64,000 nucleotides of DNA from Segatella oris (GTDB taxonomy: Bacteria; Bacteroidota; Bacteroidia; Bacteroidales; Bacteroidaceae), in assembly GCF_900637655.1 (NCBI RefSeq), contig NZ_LR134384.1, positions 2,892,501-2,956,500 of the forward strand, read 5' to 3'. The position numbers and the translations under genes are program-made. Of the stretch, positions 29,554 through 37,962 are shown in pieces. Positions within the stretch are counted from its first letter, which is position 1. Each line of letters starts with the position of its first letter. The notes under the pieces were generated by a model. It saw only the letters and a list, made by a program, of their open reading frames with translations, was not told where the DNA came from and made no database searches.

Positions 29554-29783
29554 AAAGGAGAAACTATTTGCCTCTCCTTTTGGAATGATGAGTCGGGATT
29601 AGGCGACATTTCGCACACAAAGTAAACCTACAAGAAATAAAAAAGAGAGACTAAAAAGCCTCTCTTCTTAACATGATGAGTCGGGATTAGGCGACATTTC
29701 GCACACAAAGTAAACCCACAGAAAATAAAAAAAGAGAGACTAAATGCCTCTCTTCTTAACATGATGAGTCGGGATTAGGCGAC
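29554..29783 (-). repeat. 88-bp tandem carrying the tRNA-Pro 3' tail and terminator
   Basis: ATGATGAGTCGGGATTAGGC occurs at 29585, 29673 and 29761, exactly 88 bp apart. The 29761 copy is the true 3' end of tRNA-Pro; the other two repeat its last 15 nt (GTCGCCTAATCCCGA on the minus strand). Each copy is followed on the minus strand by a terminator hairpin (29732-29754, 29643-29668, 29554-29580) made of AAGAGAG and CTCTCTT or a variant. The result is three terminators in series after one tRNA. Confidence 0.93.
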
Positions 29784-29841
29784 TCGAACGCCCGACCCCT
29801 ACGTCCCGAACGTAGTGCGCTACCAACTGCGCTAAATCCCG
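29769..29841 (-). tRNA. tRNA-Pro (anticodon CGG)
   Basis: A 73-nt cloverleaf on the minus strand: acceptor CGGGATT/AATCCCG plus A, D stem GCGC/GCGC, anticodon stem CTACG/CGTAG, and loop TTCGGGA giving CGG. TACCTTTG at 29863-29870 (minus) is a likely -7 element. It is divergent from tRNA-Phe. Confidence 0.96.
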
Positions 29842-29909
29842 AAACATTGCGTTTTGCATCTGCAAAGGTACACAAATTTCTGTAATTACTCCATTTTTTG
29901 ATAGAAAAA

Positions 29910-29941
29910 TTTGCCAGTATACAGAAAAAAGACTACCTTTG
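29910..29941 (+). promoter_or_regulatory. tRNA-Phe promoter
   Basis: TTTG (29910-29913), a 20-nt spacer and TACCTTTG (29934-29941), about 22 nt before the tRNA. Confidence 0.8.
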
Positions 29942-29963
29942 CAAACGCAAATCAAGAAGTAAA

Positions 29964-30036
29964 GGTGCCATAGCTCAGTTGGTAGAGCAAAGGACTGAAA
30001 ATCCTTGTGTCCCCGGTTCGATTCCTGGTGGTACCA
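29964..30036 (+). tRNA. tRNA-Phe (anticodon GAA)
   Basis: A 73-nt cloverleaf: acceptor GGTGCCA/TGGTACC plus A, D stem GCTC/GAGC, anticodon stem AAGGA/TCCTT and loop CTGAAAA, giving GAA. The T stem CCCGG/CCTGG has a C-T mismatch at its third pair. Confidence 0.95.
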
Positions 30037-30051
30037 CTTCCTCCTTTCATT

Positions 30052-30088
30052 AAGCCGTTTGTTCTCTTCGGAGGCGAGCGGCTTTCTT
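30052..30088 (+). terminator. probable tRNA-Phe terminator
   Basis: AAGCCG (30052-30057) pairs with CGGCTT (30079-30084), with an inner CTCTTCGGAG hairpin and a short T-rich tail. Confidence 0.6.
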
Positions 30089-30248
30089 GCTTTATATGCC
30101 TGTAGTTAAGGGGCTGTTGCCTTACAACGATTTCGCATACCACACATAACCATTCCATTTCCAAACTTAACTGGCAAGACGTTTCAAGCCATATTGCTTT
30201 GTATCACGCCCCGCTTCTGCCTTAAACTCCACAGTTATTTCCTCTTGC

Positions 30249-30570
30249 TTTTGTAAAGATTATTATCCGAATTTTACCCCCTTGGAATCTTACCAAATAG
30301 AAAAAACAAAGCAGAAAAACAGGAGTTATTTCTCGATTTCAAGGTATCTGAATCGCAACTTCATTCATCATACGCTGCAATATGCGTCAAAACACAGTGC
30401 TTTTTGAGTCAAAACACGAGACAATCTGAAGCTAATCATGGTGTGATTTGACGCAAATCACAATGCCTTTTGGCGTTTTTCATTGTCCATTTTCCGTCTT
30501 AAAGTAAGCAAATTACTGATTACCAATCTTTTACAAACTATCAAAATACAGCGTGTATTTACGTCCACTT
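30249..30570. repeat. composite intergenic repeat with 22-bp array
   Basis: Part A (30249-30345) has TTTGTAAAGA and TACCAAATAGAAAA. Part B has 22-bp units at 30380, 30402, 30424, 30446 and 30468, the first two in one sense (TGCGTCAAAA) and the fourth in the other (TTTGACGCAAAT). Part C (to about 30570) has TTACTGATTACCAA and ACAGCGTGTATTTACG. It lies in the 1-kb gap between tRNA-Phe and murF. Confidence 0.75.
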
Positions 30571-30640
30571 GTTTTTTATTTTCAAGCAAGGCCCTTCCTG
30601 AAGAGGGGTTTGTAAAAGAAAATACTAACACCCACCCCCG

Positions 30641-30703
30641 CCCCTCCCCAAGGGAGGGGAGAGCTGACTTGAGGGACCTCCCCCAGCCCCTCCCAAGGAG
30701 GGG
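30641..30703. repeat. two CCCCTCC/GGAGGGG palindromes
   Basis: Perfect hairpins at 30641-30659 (CCCCTCCC, loop, GGGAGGGG) and 30687-30703 (CCCCTCC, loop, GGAGGGG). Confidence 0.85.
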
Positions 30704-30763
30704 AGCCCGAACTTGCAAGGAAATTAGTTATAACTTACTTCGTAATTATAAATTATACATTGT

Positions 30764-31108
30764 GAATTATGAATTAAATACAATTCAACACTGCACATTC
30801 AACATTAAAAATTATTCATCATGAATTGTGAATTATGAATTAAATACAATTCAACACTACACATTCAACATTAAAAATTACACTTCATCCATTGTGAATT
30901 ATGAATTAAACACAATTCAACACTGTACATTCAACATTAAAAATTACTCATTATGCATTGTGAATTATGAATTAAACACAACTCAACACTACACATTCAA
31001 CATTAAAAATTATACTTCATCCATTGTGCATTATGAATTAAATACAATTCAACACTGCACATTCAACATTAAAAATTATGCATTATGAATTGTGCATTAT
31101 GAATTAAC
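30764..31108. repeat. 66-bp tandem repeat beside murF
   Basis: Five full units begin at 30764, 30830, 30896, 30962 and 31028, plus a partial at 31094, each exactly 66 bp. Each holds GAATTATGAATTAAA, CAATTCAACACT and CATTCAACATTAAAAATTA. The array runs right up to the murF stop codon. One frame stays open across it only because 66 is a multiple of three and the unit lacks a stop in that frame. Confidence 0.95.
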
Positions 31109-32425
31109 TTAAAGCAGTTCGGGCAATTCAAACAGCTTGATGCCGTTACTACCTTTTATTAATATATAGCAGTTTTTGGGGCAATGGGCAGCGATTTCAG
31201 CCTTAACCTCATCCACATTCCTGAACTTTCGGAAGTTGGTATGGGTCTTTCCAAACTCTTCTCCGACAAGCCACACCTCTTGAAAACCGTCGGCTTGAAG
31301 CTTATCCACTAATTTCTGATGCTCCAAATCAGACACTTCACCTAATTCACGCATGTCTCCAAGAATGGCCATTTTATGCTCCACATTCATCAACTTGAAG
31401 TTTTCAATGGCGGCAGCCATGCTCGATGGGTTTGCATTATAGGCGTCGACAATCAACTTGTTCTTGGCCGTCACCTCCAATTGACTACGGTTATTGGCCG
31501 GCACATAGCTTTCGAGCGCATGGTTTATCTGCCCGGGTGTCACGCCGAAATGCAGACCTATGGTAATGGCTGCAAGCATATTGTCGATGTTATAGGCACC
31601 AATCAAGTGGCTTTCCACCTCATACGTGCGTGCTTTGGACTCTGTTGTAGAGAGGTCTGTCCATGAGAAATGAAGGAAAGGAGCACTATCTATGACCTCA
31701 CCCCGCACGTTGGCATCATCACTCTGACCGTAAGTGATGATGCGATTCATCTCACGTTGGCGTGCCATATCCACAAGATCGGCATTGCTTTCGTTGAGAA
31801 ACAGCAGGCAATCATGGGCTTTCAGATAGTCGTAAAGTTCGCCTTTGGTTTGCTTTACGCCTTCAAAGCTGCCGAAACCCAGCAGATGTGCACGGCCAAC
31901 ATTCGTTATCAGACCACACGTCGGCTCTGCATAGGTGACGAGTTTCTCTATATCTCCGGGATGACTTGCACCCATTTCGACCACTGCTATCTCATGCGTT
32001 GCATTGAGCCGGAACAGCGTTTTGGGCACACCCACATCGTTGTTGAAGTTTCCCTCAGTATGCATCACATTGTAACGCTCAGCAAGAACAGCCGAAACAA
32101 GCTCCTTGGTGGTGGTCTTTCCATTGGTTCCCGTGATGCCAATGACAGGGATATTGAACCGACGGCGATGCTCTCGGGCGAGCTTCTTGAATGTTGTTAA
32201 ACAGTCGTTTACAAGTATCAAGCGGTCGTTATCAGCCTCGGCAAATGCAGGTTCGTCAATAATGGCGTAGGCACAGCCCTTATCTAACGCAGTCTTGGCA
32301 AACTTGTTACCGTCAAACGAAGCACCTTTCAGTGCCAGAAAAATACTGTCTTTGGGACAGTTTCGACTATCAGTAGTGATGCAGGGATGCTGCTGGTAGA
32401 GGTCATAAAGTTGTTTTATATCCAT
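31109..32425 (-). CDS. murF: UDP-N-acetylmuramoyl-tripeptide--D-alanyl-D-alanine ligase
   Basis: A 438-aa cytoplasmic Mur ligase that adds D-Ala-D-Ala to the UDP-MurNAc tripeptide. The N-terminal substrate domain has ITTDSRNCPKDSIFLALKG. The central ATPase has the P-loop GITGTNGKTTTKELVS (about 96-111) and VVEMGASHPGDIEKL. The C-terminal domain has VDAYNANPSSMAAAI and AILGDMRELGE. Length is normal. A TAACTTTG -7 element lies at 32448-32455 on the minus strand. It is divergent from folP, and its 3' end abuts a 66-bp tandem repeat. Confidence 0.96.
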   Translation of the reverse strand: MDIKQLYDLYQQHPCITTDSRNCPKDSIFLALKGASFDGNKFAKTALDKGCAYAIIDEPAFAEADNDRLILVNDCLTTFKKLAREHRRRFNIPVIGITGTNGKTTTKELVSAVLAERYNVMHTEGNFNNDVGVPKTLFRLNATHEIAVVEMGASHPGDIEKLVTYAEPTCGLITNVGRAHLLGFGSFEGVKQTKGELYDYLKAHDCLLFLNESNADLVDMARQREMNRIITYGQSDDANVRGEVIDSAPFLHFSWTDLSTTESKARTYEVESHLIGAYNIDNMLAAITIGLHFGVTPGQINHALESYVPANNRSQLEVTAKNKLIVDAYNANPSSMAAAIENFKLMNVEHKMAILGDMRELGEVSDLEHQKLVDKLQADGFQEVWLVGEEFGKTHTNFRKFRNVDEVKAEIAAHCPKNCYILIKGSNGIKLFELPELL

Positions 32426-32517
32426 AGAATTGATGAATGTTGTGTTGCAAAGTTACATTTTTTTCTGTTATGACCTAATATATAATGTTAACGTTTTGCG
32501 GTTAGACCGTGATTTAA

Positions 32518-32549
32518 TTTGCATTATCAAGCAAAATATAATAACTTTG
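32518..32549 (+). promoter_or_regulatory. folP promoter, near-leaderless
   Basis: TTTG (32518-32521), a 20-nt spacer and TAACTTTG (32542-32549). The folP ATG begins 6 nt after the -7 element, so the transcript may start at or within a few bases of the start codon. Confidence 0.8.
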
Positions 32550-32555
32550 CAGAGT

Positions 32556-33410
32556 ATGAAACCGATAGATTATACCATCAATGTAAGAGGCAGACTGATA
32601 GACCTCGGCAGCCCGAAAGTCATGGGAATCCTCAACTGTACGCCCGACAGTTTCTATGCAGGCAGCCGCAAACAAACCGAACATGAGATTGCAGAACGGG
32701 CCAATCAGATTATCAGTGAGGGCGGAACGATGATTGATGTTGGTGCTTTCTCAACGCGTCCCGGTGCCCAGGAAGTGAGTGAAGAAGAGGAAATGACACG
32801 GTTGAAAGCTGCATTGAAAACGGTGAGAAGCGTGCAACCCGATGCCATTGTCTCTGTCGACACCTACCGACCTGCCGTGGCCCGCCGTTGTATTGAAGAC
32901 TGGGGAGCCGATATCATCAATGATGTGAGCGAGGGAGGTATTACTGGTATCGTCAACACGCCTATCCATGAAGCCGAGAATATGTTTGATGTGGTGGGAG
33001 AACTGAAGGTGCCTTACATACTGATGTCAGTGAAATCCAATCTTCACGACATGATGATTGCCTTTGCTGATGAGGTGCAACAACTGCGCGACCGCGGTGC
33101 AAAAGACATCATCCTTGACCCTGGTTTCGGCTTCGGAAAGACGCTTGAACAGAACTATGAGATATACAATGGCATGGAACAATTAGCCGCTTTGCATCTT
33201 CCCTTGTTAGTAGGTATCTCACGAAAGACCATGATCTACAAGCTCGTGGGAGGCGATCCGTCGACAGCCTTGAACGGAACGACCGTCTTAAACACTGCCG
33301 CTTTGCTCAAAGGTGCAGGCATTCTGCGCGTTCATGATGTGCGCGAAGCAGTGGAAGCCGTGCAGATTGTCTCGGCCATTCAATCGGGCCCGGTTGCTGA
33401 AAAGCCTTAA
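32556..33410 (+). CDS. folP: dihydropteroate synthase
   Basis: A 284-aa TIM-barrel enzyme of folate synthesis that joins p-aminobenzoate to dihydropterin pyrophosphate; it is the sulfonamide target. Motifs: KVMGILNCTPDSFYAGSR (about 21-38), GGTMIDVGAFSTRPGA, SVDTYRPAVARR, ADIINDVSEGG, ILDPGFGFGKT, and LLVGISRKTMIYK. The frame is open to 32430, but the promoter at 32518-32549 excludes the upstream starts and fits the ATG at 32556. The codon before the PDSF motif reads Cys where many relatives have Val. Confidence 0.95.
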   Translation: MKPIDYTINVRGRLIDLGSPKVMGILNCTPDSFYAGSRKQTEHEIAERANQIISEGGTMIDVGAFSTRPGAQEVSEEEEMTRLKAALKTVRSVQPDAIVSVDTYRPAVARRCIEDWGADIINDVSEGGITGIVNTPIHEAENMFDVVGELKVPYILMSVKSNLHDMMIAFADEVQQLRDRGAKDIILDPGFGFGKTLEQNYEIYNGMEQLAALHLPLLVGISRKTMIYKLVGGDPSTALNGTTVLNTAALLKGAGILRVHDVREAVEAVQIVSAIQSGPVAEKP

Positions 33411-33429
33411 CCGATGCTCCATATAAAAT

Positions 33430-33545
33430 ATAATTCCACATTCAAACCCCTCATTCACATTATGAATTATGAATTAGATACAATTCAACATCAGTCATTC
33501 AACATTAAACACTACATATAATTCCACATTCAACACTTCTCATTC
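33430..33545. repeat. dispersed copy of the 66-bp unit family
   Basis: ATTATGAATTATGAATTAG, then ACAATTCAACATCA and CATTCAACATTAAA repeat the order of motifs in the tandem at 30764, flanked by ATATAATTCCACATTCAA twice. It lies between folP and cdaA. Confidence 0.75.
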
Positions 33546-33554
33546 AACATTCAT

Positions 33555-34334
33555 ATGATGCCTTTTGACTTCGGAATAAAAGATGTAATCGACATCTTTC
33601 TGGTTGCTCTTATCCTCTATTATCTCTATCGTTTAATGAAAGAGAGCCGCTCGCTCAACATCTTTATCGGTGTGATGGTGTTTGTTCTTGTATGGCTTTT
33701 CGTGAGCCAGGTACTTGAAATGCGACTCTTAGGCTCTATTCTTGACAAGTTGGTTGGCGTGGGAGCCATAGCCTTGATTGTGCTTTTTCAGGAAGAAATC
33801 CGTCGTTTTCTCTATTCTCTTGGTGCACATCAGCGCATCAAACAGTTCAGCAGGTTCTTCGGCCAGCGTCGGGATGAGAAGAACCGCGAGGCTACTCGCC
33901 AGATGATTATGCCCATTGTATTGGCCTGTATGAGTATGGCGAAGGCAAAAGTCGGTGCATTGATCGTCATCGAACGCAGTGCCCCACTCGATGATATCGT
34001 GGAAACCGGAGACACCATTGATGCCAACATCAACCAGCGTCTCATTGAAAACATCTTCTTCAAAAACTCTCCTTTGCACGACGGAGCAATGATAATATCC
34101 CGCAAACGCATTAAAGCTGCGGGCTGTATCCTGCCAGTAAGCCACAACCTTGATATCCCCAAGGAACTTGGTTTGCGTCATCGTGCGGCCATGGGTATCA
34201 GCCAAGACAGCGACGCTGTAGCCATTGTAGTGAGCGAAGAGACCGGACGTATCAGCGTTGCCATTAGGGGTCAGTTCCACCTTCGACTCTCGGCAGAAGA
34301 ACTCGAAAGCATACTTACGAGCGAAATAGACTGA
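33555..34334 (+). CDS. cdaA: diadenylate cyclase
   Basis: A 259-aa membrane enzyme making cyclic di-AMP from two ATP. Three hydrophobic segments occupy about residues 10-80 (DIFLVALILYYLYRL, IFIGVMVFVLVWLFV, LVGVGAIALIVLF). The DAC catalytic domain follows: GALIVIER (134-141), the DGAMI motif (176-180) and RHRAA (208-212), all intact. It follows folP, a frequent pairing in Bacteroidota. Potassium or wall stress control by c-di-AMP is inferred from other phyla. Confidence 0.95.
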   Translation: MMPFDFGIKDVIDIFLVALILYYLYRLMKESRSLNIFIGVMVFVLVWLFVSQVLEMRLLGSILDKLVGVGAIALIVLFQEEIRRFLYSLGAHQRIKQFSRFFGQRRDEKNREATRQMIMPIVLACMSMAKAKVGALIVIERSAPLDDIVETGDTIDANINQRLIENIFFKNSPLHDGAMIISRKRIKAAGCILPVSHNLDIPKELGLRHRAAMGISQDSDAVAIVVSEETGRISVAIRGQFHLRLSAEELESILTSEID

Positions 34335-34459
34335 TCTTTTAGCGTTTTTTAGCCTACTAACCCGCATTATTTCAATAATTTTTGCTATTTTTGCAAAGTA
34401 GAAATGACAATTTAACGAATTGAAATAACTCAAAACACCTATTGAAAATACAGTAAACT

Positions 34460-35482
34460 ATGGATTTATTACAGCAAATTATTGTACGTGCGAAGGCGCA
34501 TAAGCAGCGTATCGTGCTCCCGGAAGCAGAGGAGGAGCGCACTCTGAAGGCTGCTGACAAAGTATTGTCTGACGATATTGCTGACCTCATCTTGATTGGT
34601 AATCCTACCCATATCAAGGAACTGGCCACACAGTGGAACCTTAAGAACATCGACAAGGCTACGATTATCGACCCTCAGAACAATCCGAAGAGTGAGGAAT
34701 ATGCCGAAAAACTCGCCGAACTTCGTAAGAAGAAAGGCATGACAATAGAGCAAGCTCGCGAGTTAGTTACCAAGAACAACCTCTACTTGGGCTGTATGAT
34801 TATCAAGACAGAAGGGGCAGATGGACAGATCAGTGGAGCCTTGAGTACTACCGGAGACACGCTCCGTCCTGCGCTTCAGATTATCAAATGCGCTCCCGGT
34901 ATTACCTGTGTGAGTGGTGGACTGTTGCTCATTACGAAACAAAAAGAATATGGTGAGAATGGCGTTGTAGTCATTGGAGACGTTGCAGTGACTCCCGTTC
35001 CCGATGCAGGACAGTTAGCTCAGATTGCCGTTTGTACTGCAGAGACCGCCAAAAGCGTAGCAGGTTTTGCGGAACCACGCGTGGCCATGCTGAGTTTTTC
35101 GACCAAAGGCAGTGCCTCTCATGAAGTAGTTGACAAGGTGGTTGAAGCCACGAAATTGGCCCATGAGCTTGCTCCCGAACTGCAGATTGACGGAGAACTC
35201 CAGGCCGATGCAGCCCTTGTTCCAGCTGTTGCGGCAAAGAAAGCACCCGACAGTAAGATTGCAGGCCATGCAAACGTACTCGTTGTGCCCAACCTCGAAG
35301 TAGGAAACATCGGTTATAAGCTTGTTCAACGTCTCGGAGATGCTATCGCTATAGGCCCTATCCTCCAAGGAATTGCCCGTCCTGTCAACGATCTTAGTCG
35401 CGGTTGTTCTGTCGATGACATCTACTATATGGTAGCTATCACCGCCTGTCAAGCACAAGATGCTAAAGCTAATGAGCAATGA
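34460..35482 (+). CDS. pta: phosphate acetyltransferase
   Basis: A 340-aa enzyme converting acetyl-CoA and phosphate to acetyl phosphate. It is the short form without the N-terminal DRTGG extension. Typical blocks are [64 protein letters not shown] and [20 protein letters not shown]. The gene lies 40 bp before ackA; the pair makes ATP during acetate formation. TATTTTTG at 34386-34393 may be the -7 element. Confidence 0.96.
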   Translation: MDLLQQIIVRAKAHKQRIVLPEAEEERTLKAADKVLSDDIADLILIGNPTHIKELATQWNLKNIDKATIIDPQNNPKSEEYAEKLAELRKKKGMTIEQARELVTKNNLYLGCMIIKTEGADGQISGALSTTGDTLRPALQIIKCAPGITCVSGGLLLITKQKEYGENGVVVIGDVAVTPVPDAGQLAQIAVCTAETAKSVAGFAEPRVAMLSFSTKGSASHEVVDKVVEATKLAHELAPELQIDGELQADAALVPAVAAKKAPDSKIAGHANVLVVPNLEVGNIGYKLVQRLGDAIAIGPILQGIARPVNDLSRGCSVDDIYYMVAITACQAQDAKANEQ

Positions 35483-35522
35483 GAAGTGAGGATTTCAACA
35501 TTAATCATTCAACAATATTATC

Positions 35523-36728
35523 ATGAAAGTATTAGTATTAAACTGCGGAAGCAGTTCCATTAAGTATAAACTCTACAATATGGACGATGAGTCTGTATTG
35601 GCACAAGGCGGTGTTGAGCGCATAGGAATAGACAATGCGTTCATCAAAGTGAAGTTACCAAACGGTGAGAAGAAACAGATCATGGCCGACCTCCCCACGC
35701 ATAAGGAGGGCGTTGCTTTGGTATTCCAGTGCCTGCTCGACCCCGAATTCGGTGCTATCAAGAGCCTTGACGAGATTGATGCCGTAGGACATCGCATCGT
35801 GCAGGGCGGTGACAAGTTTAACAAAAGCGTTATCCTTACAAAGCAAGTAGAGGAAGGTATCGAAGAACTTTGCGACCTTGCACCTGTTCATAACGCAGGA
35901 CATCTGAAGGGCATCCGTGCAGTTGACGCCCTCATGCCTACCACTCCGCAGGTTTGTGTCTTTGACAATGCATTCCACAGCACCATGCCCGACTATGCTT
36001 ATCTCTATGCCGTTCCCTACGAACTCTATGAGAAATACCACGTGCGTCGCTATGGTTTCCACGGCACAAGTCATCGTTATGTCTCCAAACGCGTGTGTGA
36101 AATCCTCGGTCTTGAGGTCAACAACTCGAAGATTATCACCTGTCATATCGGCAATGGTGCCAGTGTTGCAGCCGTATTGAACGGCAAAGTCATCGACACT
36201 TCCATGGGACTTACTCCGCTTGCAGGCCTCATGATGGGTACTCGCTGCGGTGATATTGACCCCTCGGCAGTTACTTATCTGATGGAGAAACTCGGCAAGA
36301 AGCCACAGGAAATGGCTGACTATCTCAACAAAAAGAGCGGTGTTGTCGGCATCACGGGCATCTCAAGCGATATGCGCGACATTGAGAATGCAGCCTCAGA
36401 AGGCAACGAACGCGCACAATTGGCACTGAAAATGTATGACTATCGCATAAAGAAATACATCGGCGCTTATGCTGCTGCACTCGGTGGAGTGGATGCTATT
36501 GTCTTCACAGCAGGCGTTGGTGAGAACCAAACCGGCACGAGAGAAAAGGCTTGTGAAGGTCTTGAATTCCTTGGAATCAAGATTGATGTGGCCAAGAATG
36601 CCACCATTCGAGGCGAAGAGGCCATTATCTCTACACCCGAAAGTAAGGTGAAAGTCGTTGTCGTTCCTACGGATGAGGAAATCGTGATCGCCCGAGATAC
36701 GAAAGAACTCGTTGAGAAAGTCAAGTAA
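35523..36728 (+). CDS. ackA: acetate kinase
   Basis: A 401-aa ASKHA-fold kinase making ATP and acetate from acetyl phosphate. Signatures: VLVLNCGSSSIKYKLYN at the N-terminus, VGHRIVQGGDKF, VFDNAFHSTMP, YGFHGTSHRYVSK, CHIGNGASVAAVLNGK, DTSMGLTPLAGLMMGTRCGD and VFTAGVGENQ. All catalytic segments are intact and the length is standard. It is the second gene of the pta-ackA operon. Confidence 0.97.
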   Translation: MKVLVLNCGSSSIKYKLYNMDDESVLAQGGVERIGIDNAFIKVKLPNGEKKQIMADLPTHKEGVALVFQCLLDPEFGAIKSLDEIDAVGHRIVQGGDKFNKSVILTKQVEEGIEELCDLAPVHNAGHLKGIRAVDALMPTTPQVCVFDNAFHSTMPDYAYLYAVPYELYEKYHVRRYGFHGTSHRYVSKRVCEILGLEVNNSKIITCHIGNGASVAAVLNGKVIDTSMGLTPLAGLMMGTRCGDIDPSAVTYLMEKLGKKPQEMADYLNKKSGVVGITGISSDMRDIENAASEGNERAQLALKMYDYRIKKYIGAYAAALGGVDAIVFTAGVGENQTGTREKACEGLEFLGIKIDVAKNATIRGEEAIISTPESKVKVVVVPTDEEIVIARDTKELVEKVK

Positions 36729-36760
36729 ACAGAGCCTTTATAACGTAACCATATGCGTAA

Positions 36761-36789
36761 AGTCCTCTCCTGTTTGAGGAGGGGACCTT
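36761..36789. repeat. GTCCTCTCC/GGAGGGGAC hairpin
   Basis: A hairpin with one G-U pair and a short loop just after ackA. It is a variant of the C-rich/G-rich palindrome family and may serve as a terminator for pta-ackA. Confidence 0.6.
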
Positions 36790-36853
36790 TCCTTTCATCC
36801 TGCAGAACAGGCCGTCCCCAGACCGTAATGTACATGTAAAATACAGCAATCCA

Positions 36854-37897
36854 ATGAACAAGAAGATAGTAACTTTCGGAGAAATCCTTTTCCGTCTGTC
36901 GAAAGAAAACCACTTCCGACTGCCCCAGGGACATGTTTTCAATGGCGATTTCGGCGGTTCAGAGGCGAATGTTGCCGTTTCTTTAGCGGTCATGGGCGAC
37001 CAAGTGGAGTATGTTACCCGCGTTCCCGACAACGCCATAGGGCATGCTTCGCTGATGCATCTCCGTGAGTTCGGACTTGATGTGAAGCATGTTGTGCTGG
37101 GAGGTGACCGACTTGGCAGCTATTTCTTCGAGTCGGCAGCGGCCATGCGCAATTCAATGGTGGTGTATGATCGCGAAAACAGTTCCTTCTATACGCTCAA
37201 ACACGGCGACATCCAGTGGGAACCTATCTTTCAAGATGCCGTTTTGTTTCATTGTTCGGGCATTACATGTGCGATGAGTCAAGACGCACTCAACACCACT
37301 TTCGATGCCTTGGAATTGGCCAAGAGCATGGGAGTTGAAATCACTTGCGACATCAACTACCGCAAGAATCTGTGGCGATATCCCGGGGCAGATGCACCGA
37401 AGACGCTGCACAGACTCATGGAATACAGTTCATTTATCTTTGGAGATCAGAACGAATGGGAGGTAGGAAGCGGACTGAAACATATTCCTTTCGAGGCTGA
37501 AGATGCCTCTTATCAGATTGATAAGGCAGCTTATCTCGACTATTTTCATCAGTTGCAACGCCAGTTCCCGCATTGCAAACGCATGCTGATAGCCCTCCGC
37601 AACCAGATAGCTTCAACGCATCACACCCTTACCGGAGTGCTCTTTGCCGAAGGAAAACTCTATACAACCCGCATCTACGACATCAACCCGGTAGTTGACC
37701 CCATGGGATGTGGCGACGCATTCGTGGCCGGTTTCATCCATGCCCGCATGAAATGGCCCGACGACGACCAGCATTGTCTCGACTTTGCCCTGTCAGCTTC
37801 GGCCTTGAAAAACACCATTATCGGCGACCAGAACCTTGCAAGTGAGGCTGAAATCATTGCCAACATGAGCGCCCAAGGGGGCAGAATAGATCGCTAA
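36854..37897 (+). CDS. PfkB-family sugar kinase, KDG-kinase-like
   Basis: A 347-aa ribokinase-fold enzyme. The N-terminal block VTFGEILFRLSKENHFRL and FGGSEANVAVSLAVMGDQVEYV resembles 2-dehydro-3-deoxygluconate kinases. The ATP/catalytic motif reads PMGCGDAFVAGFIHA, with Asp present but with MGCGD in place of the usual TGAGD. A kinase for 2-keto-3-deoxygluconate would fit pectin or uronate use, but no aldolase or other uronate gene is beside it, so the substrate is uncertain. Confidence 0.85.
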   Translation: MNKKIVTFGEILFRLSKENHFRLPQGHVFNGDFGGSEANVAVSLAVMGDQVEYVTRVPDNAIGHASLMHLREFGLDVKHVVLGGDRLGSYFFESAAAMRNSMVVYDRENSSFYTLKHGDIQWEPIFQDAVLFHCSGITCAMSQDALNTTFDALELAKSMGVEITCDINYRKNLWRYPGADAPKTLHRLMEYSSFIFGDQNEWEVGSGLKHIPFEAEDASYQIDKAAYLDYFHQLQRQFPHCKRMLIALRNQIASTHHTLTGVLFAEGKLYTTRIYDINPVVDPMGCGDAFVAGFIHARMKWPDDDQHCLDFALSASALKNTIIGDQNLASEAEIIANMSAQGGRIDR

Positions 37898-37962
37898 ACC
37901 GCCAAGAACAGTCTCCTATTCACACATCAAGCCGAAACCATAGGCCTATGAAAAGCCTGCTT

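Noticed and set aside
29452-29602. A possible 49-residue gene starting MKQTDFTYIKMRNKG
   Set aside because: It runs into the tRNA-tail repeat and uses its terminator as coding sequence. It has no promoter or overlap support.
29554-29841. An integrated element at tRNA-Pro
   Set aside because: The tail repeats are only 88 bp apart and no integrase, relaxase or phage gene is present. At most it is a scar.
30483-31088. Open frames of 113 and 86 codons encoding NYELNTIQHYTFNIKNY-type repeats
   Set aside because: They arise from the 66-bp tandem, whose length is a multiple of three. There is no promoter, and related units elsewhere in intergenic DNA are not open. I treat them as non-coding.
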